Below are positions 1 to 7,208 of a stretch of 64,000 nucleotides of DNA, piece by piece; position 1 is the stretch's first letter; each line of letters starts with the position of its first letter. The notes beneath the pieces were generated by a model. The model was not told the origin of the DNA, made no database searches, and saw only the letters and a list, made by a program, of their open reading frames with translations. Source of the stretch: Parcubacteria group bacterium (GTDB lineage: Bacteria; Patescibacteria; Paceibacteria; UBA9973; UBA2103); assembly GCA_028286605.1 (NCBI GenBank), contig JAQBRE010000002.1:186001-250000 (forward strand). Reading direction: 5' to 3'. The position numbers and the translations under genes were made by a program.

Positions 1-327
1 ACCATTGAACACAGCAAGGTAACGTCCGCGTTCGAACTGGACGGAATGAAGGTTACGAAGAATCTGGGAATTGTGCGCGGTATCGTCGTGCGTTCACGTT
101 CTGTCGTGGGAACTATCGGTGCAGGGTTGCAGAGTCTCTTTGGTGGAAACATCACGCTGTATGAGGAACTCTGCGAGAAAGCGCGCGAACAGGCCTTCGA
201 GCGTATGCTCGATCATGGCGCAGCGCTCGGTGCTAATGCGATTATCGGCATGCGCTATGACGCTACCGAAGTAATGCAGGGAATTACGGAAGTGCTCGCC
301 TACGGTACGGCAGTGGTCGTTGAGTAG
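1..327 (+). CDS. YbjQ/UPF0145 family protein, 5' end outside window
   Basis: The frame is open from the first base, and the residues before the first ATG at 46 (ending SAFELDG) fit the usual N-terminal part of this family, so the gene probably begins upstream of the window. Seen: GIVRGIVVRSRS, a short FGGNITLY turn, a helix with EKAREQAFERM, then ALGANAIIGMRYD and a final YGTAVVVE strand. These are the conserved blocks of the YbjQ (DUF74) family of small, probably oligomeric beta proteins with no firmly established function. It is followed by a terminator shared with the convergent rplT. Confidence 0.75.
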   Translation, partial: TIEHSKVTSAFELDGMKVTKNLGIVRGIVVRSRSVVGTIGAGLQSLFGGNITLYEELCEKAREQAFERMLDHGAALGANAIIGMRYDATEVMQGITEVLAYGTAVVVE

Positions 328-353
328 GGAAGAAGAGGTGTGCGAGATAAAAG

Positions 354-385
354 AAAAGGCCCCGCAAAGCGGGGCCTTTTCTTTT
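354..385. terminator. Bidirectional intrinsic terminator
   Basis: A perfect 12-base-pair stem (AAAAGGCCCCGC, loop AAA) is flanked by A and T runs on both sides. It lies between the ends of the convergent YbjQ-like gene and the infC-rpmI-rplT operon and can stop transcription from both. Confidence 0.9.
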
Positions 386-396
386 TCGTATGTGGC

Positions 397-747
397 TTAC
401 GCCATCACCTTCGTCGCGATGCGCGTGAACGCTTCAGGATCCATCTGTGCGATCTCAGAGAGCACTTTGCGGTCGAGACCGATCTGCTTCTTCGTGAGCG
501 CGTCGATGAACGTGCTGTATGACTTGAAGCCGTTCTCGCGGATAGCGGCATTCAGGCGGACGATCCAAAGCTGACGGAAGTCCGTCTTCTTGTCGCGACG
601 GTGGTTGAACGCATTCTTTCCGGCATGCACGAGCGACTCCTTCGCGAGGCGGACCTTGGTGCTGCGGCCATGGCGATAGCCCTTGGCGCGCTTCAATATG
701 TTGCGTCGGCGCTTCGCTGACGTGACTCCTCCTTTTACTCGTGACAT
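397..747 (-). CDS. rplT: 50S ribosomal protein L20 (bL20)
   Basis: The 116-residue product has the usual bL20 length and layout: a very basic N-terminal extension (VKGGVTSAKRRRNILKRAKG) followed by the globular part with NHRRDKKTDFRQLWIVRLNA. It binds 23S rRNA early in large-subunit assembly. It is the last gene of infC-rpmI-rplT, 22 bases after rpmI, and ends just before a bidirectional terminator. In some bacteria L20 represses this operon through a leader RNA; the infC upstream region here is too short for such a leader. Confidence 0.97.
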   Translation of the reverse strand: MSRVKGGVTSAKRRRNILKRAKGYRHGRSTKVRLAKESLVHAGKNAFNHRRDKKTDFRQLWIVRLNAAIRENGFKSYSTFIDALTKKQIGLDRKVLSEIAQMDPEAFTRIATKVMA

Positions 748-769
748 ACGGAAATGATTATTAAATTAC

Positions 770-961
770 TTACTTAACTTTGCCCGAAAGGAACTGGCGA
801 CGAATGTGATTCGTAACCGTAAGGGAAATCGGGTGCTTCTTCACGCCCTTCGTGCGGCCGCCTTCCTTCGCATTGAAATGGTCCTGACCAGCCTTACGCG
901 CTACGAGCTTGCCGTTCTTGGTTACGCGTATGCGCTTGGTGTATGACTTGTTAGTTTTCAT
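770..961 (-). CDS. rpmI: 50S ribosomal protein L35 (bL35)
   Basis: A 63-residue, strongly basic protein of typical bL35 length, beginning MKTNKSYTKRIRVTKNGKL and containing the conserved HFNAKEGGRTK and KKHPISL blocks. It is a structural component of the 50S subunit. It lies 5 bases after infC and 22 bases before rplT, the standard order of this operon. Confidence 0.95.
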   Translation of the reverse strand: MKTNKSYTKRIRVTKNGKLVARKAGQDHFNAKEGGRTKGVKKHPISLTVTNHIRRQFLSGKVK

Positions 962-966
962 GGTGG

Positions 967-1545
967 TTACTTAGGTTCAGGAACGATTGCTTCTTCGGGC
1001 CGCTTGGGGGCTGCTGCGCCTGGAACGGCTTTCGGATCACGTTCGACGATGCCTGCGAAGCCTTTCGGCGCGCGGGCTACCGGCTCAGCGATACGATAGG
1101 GGTAGGGAATCAGGTTGAGGAACTTCTCAAGACGTGTCTTGAGGAATACCTCATCCATTCCCTTGTAGCGACCCTTGAGGAACAGCTCGGCGCGGACGCG
1201 ATGACCATCAGCGAGCCATTCGGCTGCTTTCTTGGCTTTGAGAGCCATATCATGGTCTCCGGTGCCCACTTTTATCTGTACTTCCTTGGTTTCAGAGACT
1301 TTCGCCTTGGAACGAGCTGCACTCTCTTTCTTGCTACGCTCGTACTCGAATTTACCATAATCCATGATTTTCGCAACCGGCGGGACCGCATTCGGCGAGA
1401 TTTCGATGAGATCCAGATTCAGCTCCTGAGCAGCCTTGAATGCGGCGTCAAAGCTCAAAACACCCAGGTTTTCACCCTGGGCTCCGACGACGCGCAGTTC
1501 CTTCGCCGTTATCTCACGATTAATACGTACTCGTTCGGTAGCCAA
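967..1545 (-). CDS. infC: Translation initiation factor IF-3, TTG start
   Basis: IF3 binds the 30S subunit, prevents early joining of 50S and checks the initiator tRNA-start codon pairing. The N domain is at about residues 5-75 (VRINREITAKELRVVG, then PPVAKIMDYGKFEYE) and the C domain at about 85-170 (VQIKVGTGDHDMALKAKKAA). A Pro/Ala/Glu-rich tail of about 25 residues follows, longer than usual. The only sensible start is TTG at 1545: the frame has a stop 12 codons further up. A -10 TATTAT ends 9 bases before this TTG, so the mRNA is probably leaderless. First gene of infC-rpmI-rplT. Confidence 0.96.
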   Translation of the reverse strand: MATERVRINREITAKELRVVGAQGENLGVLSFDAAFKAAQELNLDLIEISPNAVPPVAKIMDYGKFEYERSKKESAARSKAKVSETKEVQIKVGTGDHDMALKAKKAAEWLADGHRVRAELFLKGRYKGMDEVFLKTRLEKFLNLIPYPYRIAEPVARAPKGFAGIVERDPKAVPGAAAPKRPEEAIVPEPK

Positions 1546-1554
1546 TGTAGGGTC

Positions 1555-1583
1555 ATAATAGCACGAAAAACAAGTAGCTACAA
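1555..1583 (-). promoter_or_regulatory. infC promoter giving a near-leaderless mRNA
   Basis: On the minus strand, TTGTAG (1583-1578) and TATTAT (1560-1555) are separated by 17 bases. The -10 ends 9 bases before the TTG start of infC, leaving room for at most a few untranslated bases. Confidence 0.65.
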
Positions 1584-1619
1584 GGGTTTATTCCGGCGAA
1601 AGTGGTAGTATGAAGGCAT

Positions 1620-2039
1620 ATGGCGGCATTCAAGGGCACGAAAGTAGCATTATTCTTCCAAGGATCACTCATTGTCTATCTTCGAGACGATAAGCCGACC
1701 ATTCCTTATCCGAATATGTGGGATTTTCCGGGAGGCGGCAGGGAAGATGAGGAGACACCGCTCGAGTGCATTACGCGGGAAATTGAGGAGGAATTCTCGC
1801 TCAAGCTCACCCCCGAGATGTTCACGTGGCAGAAGGCCTTTCCGGCTATGAATGATCCGGAGCATGAATCCTACTTCTTCGTGGCACGCATCGGGAAGGA
1901 TCTCTTCAGTACTATCAAGTTCGGTTCGGAAGGCCAGCACTGGCAGATGATGAGCGTTCGGGATTTTATGGAGCATCCGCAGGGCATTCCTCCACTGAAG
2001 ATGTGGTTGCAGGATTATCTGGATACGAATGTCGGATAA
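1620..2039 (+). CDS. Nudix hydrolase
   Basis: A 139-residue Nudix protein. The Nudix box spans about residues 39-61 (GGREDEETPLE, then REIEEEF), with the catalytic and metal-binding REUxEE glutamates present; the usual Gly near its end is Ser. Nudix enzymes cleave nucleoside diphosphates linked to another group; the substrate cannot be told here. The start is supported by TAGTAT ending 8 bases upstream. It diverges from infC, and its last 11 bases overlap the GT39 gene, so the two are probably co-transcribed. Confidence 0.85.
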   Translation: MAAFKGTKVALFFQGSLIVYLRDDKPTIPYPNMWDFPGGGREDEETPLECITREIEEEFSLKLTPEMFTWQKAFPAMNDPEHESYFFVARIGKDLFSTIKFGSEGQHWQMMSVRDFMEHPQGIPPLKMWLQDYLDTNVG

Positions 2040-3489
2040 GAAAAAGATTTACGGAGTGCTGATCGGGGTCGTGCTGGTTGCTGCTGCAGGACTTCTTCTG
2101 TATCGGCTCGGTGCCGAACCGTTTCAGGATTACGACGAAGCGACCTATGCAGAAGTGACGGCCGAAAGCATGGCGCATGGAAACTTTCTCTCGTTTACGT
2201 TTCTTAATAATCACTATTTTAAGAAGCCGCCACTATTGTTCTGGCTGTTGAGTGCGAGCAAGGATCTGGTGCCGAATGAAGAACTTGCATTACGGTTGCC
2301 AGGGGCCCTTTCAGCATTGGCGCTTATCGCGCTCGTGATGCTGGTGTGTTTCGAGGCAGGCGGAGGCGCAGCCTCCGCCGTGCTTGCCGGCGCGATCCTT
2401 AGCACGACCAGTGCGTTCATAGAACCCGCACGCCAAGTGCGTTTCGATTTACTGGTTTCTTTCTTCGTCGTCGCGGTGCTGTATGCAGGCATGCGCGCAA
2501 AGCGTGATGCGCGCTGGTACGTTGCTGCAGGCGCTTTGTTCGGCTTGGCGATACTCGCCAAGGGAGTGATAGCTATCTTCGCCGTTATAGCAGTCGGCAG
2601 CTATATCCTGCTCAGTACGCCAGGCGCGCTGCGAGAACGATTCTCTTTTTTACGTAACGGTTATTTCTGGGGAGGGGTAGTCGCTCTGTTACTTATCACG
2701 GTGCCGTGGCACGCCTACGAAACCTATCGGTTCGGCGAGGAATTCTGGGACAGCTATCTTGGAAACGAAGTCATAAGCCGCTTGCAGATGAATCTGTTCG
2801 CCGGAACGAATGCACCATCGAATCTTGGCTATCTCTGGTATCTTTTCTCTTTCGCTGCGCCATGGGCCGAGTTGCTCCTCGGAATGCTGCTTGCGCTGCC
2901 ATTCTTATATAAGCGCATTAATATACACATACGCTCGACGCTGTACGCGTCCATCATTACTATTCTTTCGCTTGTCGTTGTTCTGGCGCTATCGCAGACG
3001 AAGGCGGTCAGCTACCTTATTCCGCTCTATCCGTTCATAGCGATCGCGCTTGCGCTCGGTATCGTTGAATTCTGTCGAAAGTCTCGTTCAAGTGTTCGGT
3101 TCGATATTGTTTGTGCGCTAGTTTTCCTTGCACTATTCGGATTCGGTCTCACCCTATATAACGCCTTTCATATCAATCCGTATTATTCATTGCAGGAAAC
3201 GCTCGCGACAGAAGAAAAAGCAGTGGGCCTCATTATTCATTCAACCAACCCATCGCCTGCGGTATATGAATATCAGTACGATAGTATTGGCAGCATCCAA
3301 TTCTATGGAGAACTTCCGTTCACTGCGAATCCCTATGTATTGCTGCTAAGCAATACGAGCGAACCCGTTCCGGGTTCGCTCGTCGTTACGACGGCCGCAT
3401 CCGCAACGCTTACGCAGCAATTTCCGCACCATCACTTCACGCCTGAATATATCGGGACTTCTGTGTCACTCTTTCGTATCGATCGTTGA
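2029..3489 (+). CDS. GT39-family (ArnT/PMT-like) membrane glycosyltransferase
   Basis: A 486-residue polytopic protein with about 10-12 hydrophobic segments and an acidic DYDEATYAE motif (about residues 34-42) in the first outside loop, as in dolichyl-phosphate-mannose protein mannosyltransferases and ArnT. PPLLFWLLSA follows, another family block. These enzymes move a sugar from a polyprenyl-phosphate carrier to a protein or lipid on the outer face of the membrane. A GT2 enzyme that could make such a carrier and a LAB_N-like protein lie just downstream. Its 3' end overlaps the convergent LAB_N gene by 58 bases. Confidence 0.85.
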   Translation: MSDKKKIYGVLIGVVLVAAAGLLLYRLGAEPFQDYDEATYAEVTAESMAHGNFLSFTFLNNHYFKKPPLLFWLLSASKDLVPNEELALRLPGALSALALIALVMLVCFEAGGGAASAVLAGAILSTTSAFIEPARQVRFDLLVSFFVVAVLYAGMRAKRDARWYVAAGALFGLAILAKGVIAIFAVIAVGSYILLSTPGALRERFSFLRNGYFWGGVVALLLITVPWHAYETYRFGEEFWDSYLGNEVISRLQMNLFAGTNAPSNLGYLWYLFSFAAPWAELLLGMLLALPFLYKRINIHIRSTLYASIITILSLVVVLALSQTKAVSYLIPLYPFIAIALALGIVEFCRKSRSSVRFDIVCALVFLALFGFGLTLYNAFHINPYYSLQETLATEEKAVGLIIHSTNPSPAVYEYQYDSIGSIQFYGELPFTANPYVLLLSNTSEPVPGSLVVTTAASATLTQQFPHHHFTPEYIGTSVSLFRIDR

Positions 3490-3764
3490 CGAGCAAGTTT
3501 CGCTTCGAACATAAGATTACGTACATAAATAACGAGCGAAAGAACCTGCGCGCTGGTGAAGACGATGTCACGGATGTGAATCGAATACACGAGGATGATA
3601 AGCGAACCGATGATGGAGAGATACCAGAACATAAGGGGCACCACGACGCGCTCTTCTTTTTCGCTCGCGATCCACTGCACGATGAAGCGCATGAAGAAAA
3701 TGAACTGGCCAAGGAAACCAATTATGACCCACGGATTGAGAAGAGTAGAGAGCTCGTATGCCAT
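3432..3764 (-). CDS. Small membrane protein with LAB_N (lipid-A-disaccharide synthase N-terminal-like) domain
   Basis: A 110-residue protein with three hydrophobic segments and the LAB_N pattern: WVIIGFLGQFIFFMRFIVQW, SEKEERVVVPLMFWYLSIIG and SLVIYVRNLMF. Standalone versions often sit beside GT2/GT39 genes and have been considered small transporters or accessory proteins for lipid-linked sugars; the exact role is not known to me. Here it lies between a GT39 gene (convergent) and a GT2 gene (divergent). Confidence 0.8.
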   Translation of the reverse strand: MAYELSTLLNPWVIIGFLGQFIFFMRFIVQWIASEKEERVVVPLMFWYLSIIGSLIILVYSIHIRDIVFTSAQVLSLVIYVRNLMFEAKLARQRSIRKSDTEVPIYSGVK

Positions 3765-3800
3765 GTTGCTGCTAGGTTGCGGCTAGTATAGCATCAGCGT

Positions 3801-4748
3801 ATGAACGCTGAGATTTCAGTCGTCGTGCCCGTCTTCAATGAGCAGGAATCTATTGCTGCGCTCCACAGCGAGCTGGTTGAGGTGCTTGCTGCTATCGGCG
3901 AGCAGTATGAAATTATCTACGTAAATGATGCAAGTACGGACAGCACGCTACATATTATTCGTACGCTTTCCGGTGCGACGGTTATCGATCTTGCACGTCG
4001 CTATGGGCAGGCAACGGCGCTCGATGCAGGATTTAAATTAGCAGCAGGCGAGATTATCATCTCGCTCGATGGTGACGGGCAGAATGATCCGCATGACATT
4101 CCGAAACTCCTGAAAGAACTAAATGCAAAAGAATTTGATGTCGTGGCCGGTTGGCGCGTGCATCGTAGCGATACGAGAGGAATCAAGATAATTACTCGAG
4201 CCGCACGCTTCCTGCGCAAGCTTTTTATTGATGATGAGATTCATGACTCTGGCTGTACCTTGCGTGTCTATCGACGTGCCGCTATCGAGAGTCTCGATCT
4301 TCAGGGTGAAATGCATCGCTACATTCTTGCGCTCCTGCGTTGGAAAGGATTCCGCATAGGCGAATTAGCAGTGAATGATCGTCCGCGAACCGGCGGCACA
4401 AGCAAGTATGGATACGGCAAAGCATTGCGCGGCTTCATCGATCTTATCTATATCTGGTTCTTCTATAAGTTCTCGCAGCGCCCGCTGCACCTGTTCGGCT
4501 ATTTAGGGCTCACTTCGTTCGCCCTTGCCTTCGTTTCCCTCTGTTTCACTCTTCATGACAAGCTCGCACTCCATTTGCACGTAAATCGTGACAGCTGGTT
4601 CTTCCTTACATTCTTCTTCCTGCTCATGGCGATTATGCTATTCAGCTTCGGCATCGTCATAGACCTGCTCATCCGCAATTACTACAACGGATCTTCATAC
4701 GAGAAGCGCTACTATGTGCGCGAGGTGCGTCGCAACGAGGCCGTATAA
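3801..4748 (+). CDS. GT2 glycosyltransferase, polyprenyl-phosphate sugar synthase type
   Basis: A 315-residue protein. Residues 1-225 form a GT-A domain: VVPVFNEQESI, YVNDASTDST, nucleotide/metal motif SLDGDGQNDP, and GCTLRVYRRAAI. Two membrane segments follow, near residues 230-290. This layout is typical of DPM1/ArnC/GtrB-like enzymes that load a sugar from a nucleotide onto undecaprenyl phosphate. TATAGC ends 8 bases before the ATG, so the mRNA is probably leaderless. With the GT39 and LAB_N genes it makes a complete carrier-loading and transfer set; the sugar is unknown. Confidence 0.87.
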   Translation: MNAEISVVVPVFNEQESIAALHSELVEVLAAIGEQYEIIYVNDASTDSTLHIIRTLSGATVIDLARRYGQATALDAGFKLAAGEIIISLDGDGQNDPHDIPKLLKELNAKEFDVVAGWRVHRSDTRGIKIITRAARFLRKLFIDDEIHDSGCTLRVYRRAAIESLDLQGEMHRYILALLRWKGFRIGELAVNDRPRTGGTSKYGYGKALRGFIDLIYIWFFYKFSQRPLHLFGYLGLTSFALAFVSLCFTLHDKLALHLHVNRDSWFFLTFFFLLMAIMLFSFGIVIDLLIRNYYNGSSYEKRYYVREVRRNEAV

Positions 4749-4786
4749 TTTAGTAATGAAAGAGCAGATACTCCGTCTATACCCCT

Positions 4787-5323
4787 ATGAATAAGAACCA
4801 AATCGTCATTACGCTCGTGATAGTGCTATTCGTGGCGCTCGCAGGCGCAGCATTCGCCTATCAGAAGGGAACTTCGCAGACGCCGGTGATCGTTGCTCCT
4901 GTGGCAACCAGCACGGTTTCGAATACTCCAGTTCCAAGTAATCCGTCGCAGCCGGCGCCTAAGCCTACGCCCGCACCGGCTCCAACGCCCAAGCCCCAGG
5001 CAGGTCTCTTGATTTCCTCGATAAGCCCATCCTCTGGTCCTTCTGGAACGGTCGTGACGCTTCACGGCAACGGTTTTAATTCGACGAGCCAGGTAGCTCT
5101 TGGGAATGGCGGATTCCATCCTTCCAGCGTGAACGCTGCAGGCACTATGATTACCTTCACGATGCCGGATAGCCTCGGCGCGTATTGTCGTGCCGGCCAG
5201 GCATGTCCGATGTATCTCATGCTGCTTAAGCCAGGCGTATACGACCTTATGGTTAAGAATGACAATGGTGGAATCAGTAACTCAGTGAAGTTCACCCTCA
5301 CAGGCGCCACTGCTGCTCTCTAG
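4787..5323 (+). CDS. Membrane-anchored IPT/TIG-domain protein
   Basis: 178 residues: a single N-terminal membrane helix (about 7-26), a Pro/Ala/Lys linker (about 50-72, repeated PxP), and an IPT/TIG immunoglobulin-like domain at about 75-175 (ISSISPSSGPSGTVVTLHG, then GVYDLMVKNDNGGISN). The domain is probably displayed outside the cell. No catalytic residues are evident; binding or adhesion is a guess. Confidence 0.75.
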   Translation: MNKNQIVITLVIVLFVALAGAAFAYQKGTSQTPVIVAPVATSTVSNTPVPSNPSQPAPKPTPAPAPTPKPQAGLLISSISPSSGPSGTVVTLHGNGFNSTSQVALGNGGFHPSSVNAAGTMITFTMPDSLGAYCRAGQACPMYLMLLKPGVYDLMVKNDNGGISNSVKFTLTGATAAL

Positions 5324-5394
5324 GAATTAGGTTAATTCATTCCTCATGGTTCGTCCGCTACGATAGCGACGATTACCATCAACCGAAATTCCTT

Positions 5395-5640
5395 ATGCCC
5401 CCAAACAATCAGAATGGCTCGAACAATAGTGCGACCGGCTGGATCATTGCCGTCGTAGTGGTTATCGTCCTTATCCTGCTCTTCCTCTTCGTCGTGCCGC
5501 ACACAAGCACGACCATTCCCGCAAATACGACGACTACCGGAACGACAGGAACGAACAACTCGCTTACGCCTCCTTCGACCGTCATCAACAACACGACGAT
5601 TAACGCGAGTACCACCAATAGCACGACGACTGCTCAGTAA
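5395..5640 (+). CDS. Small single-pass membrane protein with Thr/Asn-rich tail
   Basis: 81 residues: a short hydrophilic N terminus (MPPNNQNGSNN), one strong membrane helix (about 15-36) and a Thr/Asn/Ser-rich low-complexity tail. Not recognised. A terminator follows 12 bases after its stop, which supports it as an expressed unit. Proteins of this layout are frequent in Parcubacteria genomes (general knowledge). Confidence 0.6.
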   Translation: MPPNNQNGSNNSATGWIIAVVVVIVLILLFLFVVPHTSTTIPANTTTTGTTGTNNSLTPPSTVINNTTINASTTNSTTTAQ

Positions 5641-5652
5641 AATAGATTTGGC

Positions 5653-5698
5653 AAGAAGAAAAGCCCGCTCCAAAGGAGCGGGCTTTTCTTCTTTTTAA
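5653..5698 (+). terminator. Intrinsic terminator
   Basis: A perfect stem (AAGAAAAGCCCGCTCC, loop AAA) with a T-rich tail CTTCTTTTT. It ends the transcript of the small membrane protein at 5395-5640. Confidence 0.9.
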
Positions 5699-5752
5699 AT
5701 TTCAATTTTTCTTTAGAATTTCTTTAAAAGTATTTGATGCTAATTATGTAAA

Positions 5753-6232
5753 ATGATTCAGCTTATGACTGAATATAAGAAAGTTGCTAAACTAAGCTTA
5801 GTTGACGCTGCATATGTTGCTGGCTTAATTGACGGCGAAGGAACAATAACTCTTACAAGAAGACAAAAGAACAAGGAGCGTTGCGTTGCCATTACTATCG
5901 CAAATACAGAACTAGATCTTCTTGAATTTCCTCTCGCTATTATCAAGGCAGGAATAATTACTTCTAAGAAAACCTTTAAACCAAATCACTCTGCTTCATA
6001 TGTATATCAAATATCAGGAAGACAAGCTTTAGATCTTTTGGAACAGATAACACCATTTCTAAAATCTTATAAAAAGAATCGAGCTCAATTTTTGCTAAAG
6101 GACTATATTCGACTTACGCCGCGTAACGGTCGCTATACAGCGGACCAGCTTCAAGAAAGAAAAGCGTTTGTGGAAGAGTTCTTTACAATTACAGCAAATG
6201 GAAACAGCCCGCATGTGCGGGCTGTTTCCTAG
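5753..6232 (+). CDS. Single-motif LAGLIDADG homing endonuclease-like protein
   Basis: 159 residues with one LAGLIDADG motif, AYVAGLIDGEGTI (about 20-32), so it would act as a dimer. The internal Met at residue 5 is an equally possible start; no clear ribosome site precedes either. The gene is clearly AT-richer than its neighbours, consistent with recent transfer. It is free-standing, not inside an intron, and its stop lies 4 bases from the 3' end of the convergent tmRNA gene. Its last codons run through a 13-base-pair hairpin downstream of tmRNA, as if the gene had settled against the RNA gene. Confidence 0.82.
   Translation: MIQLMTEYKKVAKLSLVDAAYVAGLIDGEGTITLTRRQKNKERCVAITIANTELDLLEFPLAIIKAGIITSKKTFKPNHSASYVYQISGRQALDLLEQITPFLKSYKKNRAQFLLKDYIRLTPRNGRYTADQLQERKAFVEEFFTITANGNSPHVRAVS
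6200..6229. terminator. Hairpin downstream of tmRNA, inside the end of the LAGLIDADG gene
   Basis: A perfect 13-base-pair stem (GGAAACAGCCCGC) with a 4-base loop, starting 8 bases past the tmRNA 3' end on the minus strand. Only a weak T run follows on that strand. It could stop tmRNA transcription or protect the 3' end, and it also encodes the last residues of the endonuclease-like protein. Confidence 0.55.
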
Positions 6233-6236
6233 ATTG

Positions 6237-6653
6237 TGGAGGTGCGGGAAATCGAATCCCGGTCCGAATCCGGCCTTGAAAGCGAGTCTACGACGCGTAG
6301 CTGCTGTTGAAGTTTCAGCAGGAATGTAAAAACGTCAGCGAAACCATTCCTGCCTGAGTCCTAAGTCTTAATAATCAAGCTGGACCAGCCGGACTATCGA
6401 TCTCTTAGAGAATTACGCCCATACACTCAGCTAAGAGAACCTGAATGTGTGAACGTCGCTAGGCGAACGTGCGGTTAGGCAGTCGCGTAGGCGAACGCAA
6501 AGTCGTTCTTCGTGAAAAACGGAGAGACGAGGCTCTTTGCGCTTGCAACGGTTTTGTTTGCAAGTATTTTTGATTGCGAGATTTAGGTGGTCTGCAATCA
6601 TCCACCGCGTCGCACGTCTCTCAAGGTACAGACCGTCAAAGCCGGTCACCCCC
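6237..6653 (-). ncRNA. ssrA: Transfer-messenger RNA (tmRNA)
   Basis: The minus strand begins GGGGGTGACCGGCTTTGACG and ends with a T arm (CGGGA TTCGATT TCCCG) followed by CACCTCC and A, which pairs with the 5' GGGGGTG. CCA is not encoded. The tag reading frame starts with resume codon GCA at 6561 and stops with TAA at 6475. It encodes 28 residues beginning ANKTVASAK and ending DFAFAYATA, longer than the usual 10 or so and with an ATA rather than LAA end. The RNA is 417 bases. smpB lies just upstream on the same strand. It rescues stalled ribosomes with SmpB and tags products for proteolysis. Confidence 0.96.
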
Positions 6654-6707
6654 AGTGCGGACACTATCAGGAGATGGTGTCCGGACTGCGAGCGGCCCGC
6701 ATGCGCA

Positions 6708-7154
6708 CTACTTCTTGCCGCGCATCGCTTGCTGGATCTCGCGCTCGTCGTCTTTGCGCTTGAGGTCCTGACGCTTGTCCGCTTTGTTCTTTCCGCGGAC
6801 GATCGCGATGCGCACCTTGATGTATCGACCAGCATTATACACTTCAAAAGGCACTACTGTCAACCCTTTCTTCGATTCAGCATCGCCGATCTCTGCGATC
6901 TCATCTTTCTTGAGAAGCAGACGTCGCGTCGCGTCCGGCTGATAGCCTTCAGGCGTGTTGGCGACCTGATACGGAGAGATACTCATCCCAACCAGGAACG
7001 CTTCGCCACCGCGTACGAGCACGCGAGCACCTTCAAGAGACCCCTGTTTCTTACGCAGGGATTTCGTTTCAGCGCCACTCAGCTCGATACCGGCCTGAAA
7101 GGGCTTGAGTATCTCGAAGCGCAGATGTGCTTTCTTGTTTTCGACTAAGTTCAT
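6708..7154 (-). CDS. smpB: SsrA-binding protein SmpB
   Basis: 148 residues from the start chosen at 7154 (MNLVENKKAHLRFEI); an upstream in-frame ATG adds 8 residues that do not match the family. Conserved blocks: AGIELSGAETKSLRKKQGSLEGARV, HISPY-like SISPYQVAN, RRLLLKKDEI and a basic tail ending AMRGKK that enters the ribosomal decoding site. SmpB binds the tRNA-like end of tmRNA and delivers it to stalled ribosomes. It is encoded 54 bases upstream of ssrA on the same strand and diverges from ftsH. Confidence 0.95.
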   Translation of the reverse strand: MNLVENKKAHLRFEILKPFQAGIELSGAETKSLRKKQGSLEGARVLVRGGEAFLVGMSISPYQVANTPEGYQPDATRRLLLKKDEIAEIGDAESKKGLTVVPFEVYNAGRYIKVRIAIVRGKNKADKRQDLKRKDDEREIQQAMRGKK

Positions 7155-7193
7155 GAAGAAATGGTCGCCATATCGCACGGCGTTCCACTATTG

Positions 7194-7199
7194 TATAGT
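7194..7199 (+). promoter_or_regulatory. -10 element of ftsH
   Basis: TATAGT ends 9 bases before the ATG at 7209 and no ribosome-binding site intervenes. This is why the start at 7209 is preferred over an in-frame ATG at 7161. Confidence 0.6.
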
Positions 7200-7208
7200 G
7201 TGCTAGAT

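Noticed and set aside
6537..7148. Long plus-strand frame across the tmRNA 5' end and smpB
   Set aside because: It is antisense to tmRNA and smpB, both firmly identified, and its sequence is Arg/Leu-rich without any family pattern.
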